Below are positions 57,130-59,354 of a stretch of DNA of 59,354 bases, piece after piece. Positions within the stretch are counted from its first letter, which is position 1. The number at the start of each line of letters is the position of its first letter. The notes below the pieces were generated by a model that was not told the DNA's origin, ran no database searches, and was given only the letters and a program-made list of their open reading frames with translations. The position numbers and the translations under genes are program-made. Source of the stretch: an uncultured Pseudomonadota bacterium (GTDB lineage Bacteria; Myxococcota_A; UBA796; SXON01); assembly GCA_903885375.1 (NCBI GenBank), contig CAISIK010000052.1, positions 1-59,354 on the forward strand. Reading direction: 5' to 3'.

Positions 57130-59354
57130 ATGGCACAGCTTGCCGACTTCATCTCGCGCATCTTCTCGACCGGCCGCACCCAGGGGCTGTCGGGTGGGGC
57201 GGAGGTGGTGCTCGACCCGGATCCGGCCGCCGCCTTCTATGCGTCACGACTGCGGCGCCACCAGGCCGATGGCGACTACGTGGTCGACCCCGGGCTCCTC
57301 TGGAACACCGCCAGCTACCAGGGCTCGCGGGGCGGGCTCCGGGCGCACATCCAGGCCGAGCGCGGGGATGGCATCGCCTCCTTCACCGATGTGCTGGTGG
57401 TCGTGAGCCAGGCGGATGCCCGGCGCGCGGCCGCGCAGCCCGGCGAAGCATGGACGGAGCGGGCCGCCCGCCAGATGGGCGAGCAGTTCAGCGACTTCTG
57501 CCTGCAGGAGCGCTTCGAGCTCCTGTACGGCACGCGCCCCCTGCGCTTCCGCCTCGTGGCCGATGGCGGCAAGGAGATGCTCAGCCAGTCCTTCGGCTTG
57601 CAGGCTGGTGAGTTCGTAACGGGGCTCCTGCCCAACCTGTACGTGGGGCCCGCCATGCGGAGCCGCCCCGTGCTGGCCGTGCACCTCAACCTTCCCGGCG
57701 TCTGGCAGGGCTACCGTGAGGTGGGCCGCCTCTACAGCGACCAGATCGTGTTCACGCTCGGCCGCCACTGGCTCGACAACTTCGCGCACCCCGCGTTGCG
57801 TGAGCCGGGCATCTACCGGTTGCAGCAGTACCCCGACGGCTCGCTGATGCACGTGATCAGCCCCGAGCTGCAGGACCGTTACCTCGTGCGCAGCGACCAG
57901 ACGGAGTCCGGCCCCAGCGTGCTCACCATCGCGGAGCTCGATGGCCGGCCGGTGGCCTTCCTCGTGCTCGCGGTCGTGGAGAGCACCACCGTCGAAATCC
58001 CCGTGCCGCAGACCGGCCGCCCGCCGGCCGAACCCACGCCCGCGGCCTCCCGTCGGCAAGCGCCCGCCGTGGCCGCGCCGCCGGCCGCGCAGGCGGAGCC
58101 CGAGGCCCGCCCCGCCAACGCCACGATGCCGCCCGGCGGGCTCGGGCAGCGCCAGAAGACCATCATCCCCGACGCCTCCGACACCCGCATGCTCACCCTC
58201 CAGGAGCGCGGCGCCCTCTTGCAGAAGGTGCACTTCAGCAACTTCATGGAGGGCTACGACGTTTACCTCGGCCCGCAGGCCCAGGTGGCCACCTCCTCCG
58301 CGAGCATGACCGCGAAGGCCACCATCCAGGTGCGCTTCGCCCGGGTGTCGATCGTGGCCCACGGAAACGGCGTCAAGCTCGACGGGAAGGCGCTCGATCC
58401 CGGCCGTCCCGTGCTCCTCACGGGCTCGGTCACCATCGAGGTGGATGGCGCGAAGGTGGAGTACGCCGATCTCAGCGGCGTGAAGGCCGAGGGCTGGCCC
58501 TACCTCGGCGAGCTGCGCCGGCCCGGCGCCGGCAGCTACCTCGACTTCGGCGCCGTCTTCCAGATCGGCCGCGACCGCCGCAGCAAGGTGCGGCTCCCCG
58601 ACGAGCCCCACAACGACAACATCGCGTGGCTCCCCAGCGTGGGCGGCGGCTCCACCATCCGCTCGCGCACCGGCGACATCCAGAAGTCCAAGTTCTACAC
58701 CGACTCGATCATGGTCGCGAGCAGCCACGCCGAGGTCGATCTCACTGCGGAGCCGGTGATCCGTTCGCTCGCCCGCCACTGCTACACCTTCGTGCGGCGC
58801 GGCCAGGAGCTGTTGGCGTTGTTCCCGCGCGAAGGGGCGGGCGGCACCCGCGAGATGCCGTTGGAGCCCGGCGACGAGGTGCTGGTGGGGAACTGCCTCT
58901 TCCAGGTCTCGTACCCGCCCTCCCGCCCCGTGGCCGTCGCGGCGGTGTCGTCTGAGGCCCTGCCGCGATTCACCGCCAACGAGCTCGCCTCGGTGGTGGA
59001 CCAGCCCGTCGCCTCCCTCCGGAGCTTCGCCACGGTCGATCCCGTGGCCCCCGCCGGGCTCGGGCACGCCGGGCCCGCGCCCCGCCCCGTGCGCCAGCCG
59101 AAGCCGGCCGGTCTCGGCCGGAGCCGCAAGAGCCTCGTCGACGCCGAGAGCGTGGCCGACGAAGTCACGTCGATCGCGCCGAGCGCCTCGCAGGCGCTGC
59201 CCGTGGATGCCACCGACCTTCCCACGCCGGCCGCCTCCCGCGGGCGGAGCGGCAAGCGGGGGCGGGGTACGATCCCGCCGGAAGATGCCCCGGTACAGGG
59301 GTTCGCGGAGGAAGGGCCTTCGGACTCCCAGCCGATGGAGCTGCCCACCCCCCG
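57130..59354 (+). CDS. FHA-domain protein, 3'-truncated by the window end
   Basis: Open reading frame from ATG 57130 (GGAG 5 nt upstream) to the window edge, at least 741 codons with no stop. Residues 1-280 are an alpha/beta region of unknown type. A Pro/Ala linker (about 295-335) follows. The FHA-like domain lies at about 465-600: IGRDRRSKVRLPDEPHNDNI, then SSHAEVDL (the SxxH motif), then LEPGDEVLVGNCLFQV. FHA domains bind phosphothreonine, so a Ser/Thr kinase partner is expected. After it comes a basic low-complexity stretch. The C-terminus is outside the window. Confidence 0.8.
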   Translation, partial: MAQLADFISRIFSTGRTQGLSGGAEVVLDPDPAAAFYASRLRRHQADGDYVVDPGLLWNTASYQGSRGGLRAHIQAERGDGIASFTDVLVVVSQADARRAAAQPGEAWTERAARQMGEQFSDFCLQERFELLYGTRPLRFRLVADGGKEMLSQSFGLQAGEFVTGLLPNLYVGPAMRSRPVLAVHLNLPGVWQGYREVGRLYSDQIVFTLGRHWLDNFAHPALREPGIYRLQQYPDGSLMHVISPELQDRYLVRSDQTESGPSVLTIAELDGRPVAFLVLAVVESTTVEIPVPQTGRPPAEPTPAASRRQAPAVAAPPAAQAEPEARPANATMPPGGLGQRQKTIIPDASDTRMLTLQERGALLQKVHFSNFMEGYDVYLGPQAQVATSSASMTAKATIQVRFARVSIVAHGNGVKLDGKALDPGRPVLLTGSVTIEVDGAKVEYADLSGVKAEGWPYLGELRRPGAGSYLDFGAVFQIGRDRRSKVRLPDEPHNDNIAWLPSVGGGSTIRSRTGDIQKSKFYTDSIMVASSHAEVDLTAEPVIRSLARHCYTFVRRGQELLALFPREGAGGTREMPLEPGDEVLVGNCLFQVSYPPSRPVAVAAVSSEALPRFTANELASVVDQPVASLRSFATVDPVAPAGLGHAGPAPRPVRQPKPAGLGRSRKSLVDAESVADEVTSIAPSASQALPVDATDLPTPAASRGRSGKRGRGTIPPEDAPVQGFAEEGPSDSQPMELPTP

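Noticed and set aside
57244..59067. 607-codon open frame on the minus strand
   Set aside because: Antisense to the FHA protein, which has a ribosome site, an FHA domain and an unbroken frame to the window end.

Overview
This is a GC-rich bacterial chromosome segment of about 59 kb, with no rRNA, tRNA, phage, insertion sequence or CRISPR array that I can see. It most likely comes from Myxococcota or a neighbouring former deltaproteobacterial lineage. Three secreted proteins end in a MYXO-CTERM-type tail (Cys motif, hydrophobic stretch, Arg cluster). Two proteins carry MopE-like Asp-rich metal-binding repeats. There are many short lipoprotein signals, and the rimP-nusA-ylxR-infB-ylxP block sits next to dprA and a Smg-like gene.

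Layout. 1-8.2 kb: the 3' part of a secreted GH6 glycosidase, a SerB-like HAD phosphatase, an MscS channel fused to a cyclic-nucleotide domain, an arylsulfotransferase-like lipoprotein, a B12-binding radical SAM enzyme, and a ThrE-like exporter divergent from an Lrp regulator. 8.2-17 kb: a methyltransferase, a MYXO-CTERM metallopeptidase, DarP, a CreD-like membrane protein, a MopE-repeat MYXO-CTERM protein and a GT2 glycosyltransferase. 17-30 kb: a flippase-like membrane protein, NhaA, MiaE, a LysM lipoprotein, a cyanophycinase-like lipoprotein, a GT87-like enzyme, an alpha/beta hydrolase, a large FG-GAP/MopE lipoprotein and an orphan DUF4157-like HExxH protein. 29-35 kb: divergent rmlB and rmlA, a small unknown gene, a PAS-GGDEF-EAL protein, a BtrH/DUF4872-like protein and an unusual double-HTH protein. 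35-43.5 kb, all minus: the translation/transcription block rimP-nusA-ylxR-infB-ylxP, then SPOR, LysM, dprA and smg-like genes. 43.6-45.2 kb: a Tol-Pal pair (pal, cpoB-like). 45-59 kb: a GT coupled to a LarA-like gene, an M28 peptidase, a small membrane protein divergent from a WYL-regulator operon, mdh, a membrane protein, an oxidoreductase, another MYXO-CTERM peptidase, a P-loop kinase and a long FHA protein running off the window.

Two genome-scale signals stand out. First, most non-coupled start codons have a TA-centred hexamer (often exactly TAnnnT) ending only 5-9 nt upstream, in many cases without a Shine-Dalgarno sequence; this is what widespread leaderless transcription would look like. 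Second, TGTTCAG-core operators overlap the likely -10 boxes of dprA and of a small membrane gene beside a WYL regulator. The dprA site matches, as I recall it, the Myxococcus xanthus LexA-box consensus at all 17 positions, which suggests a damage-response link.
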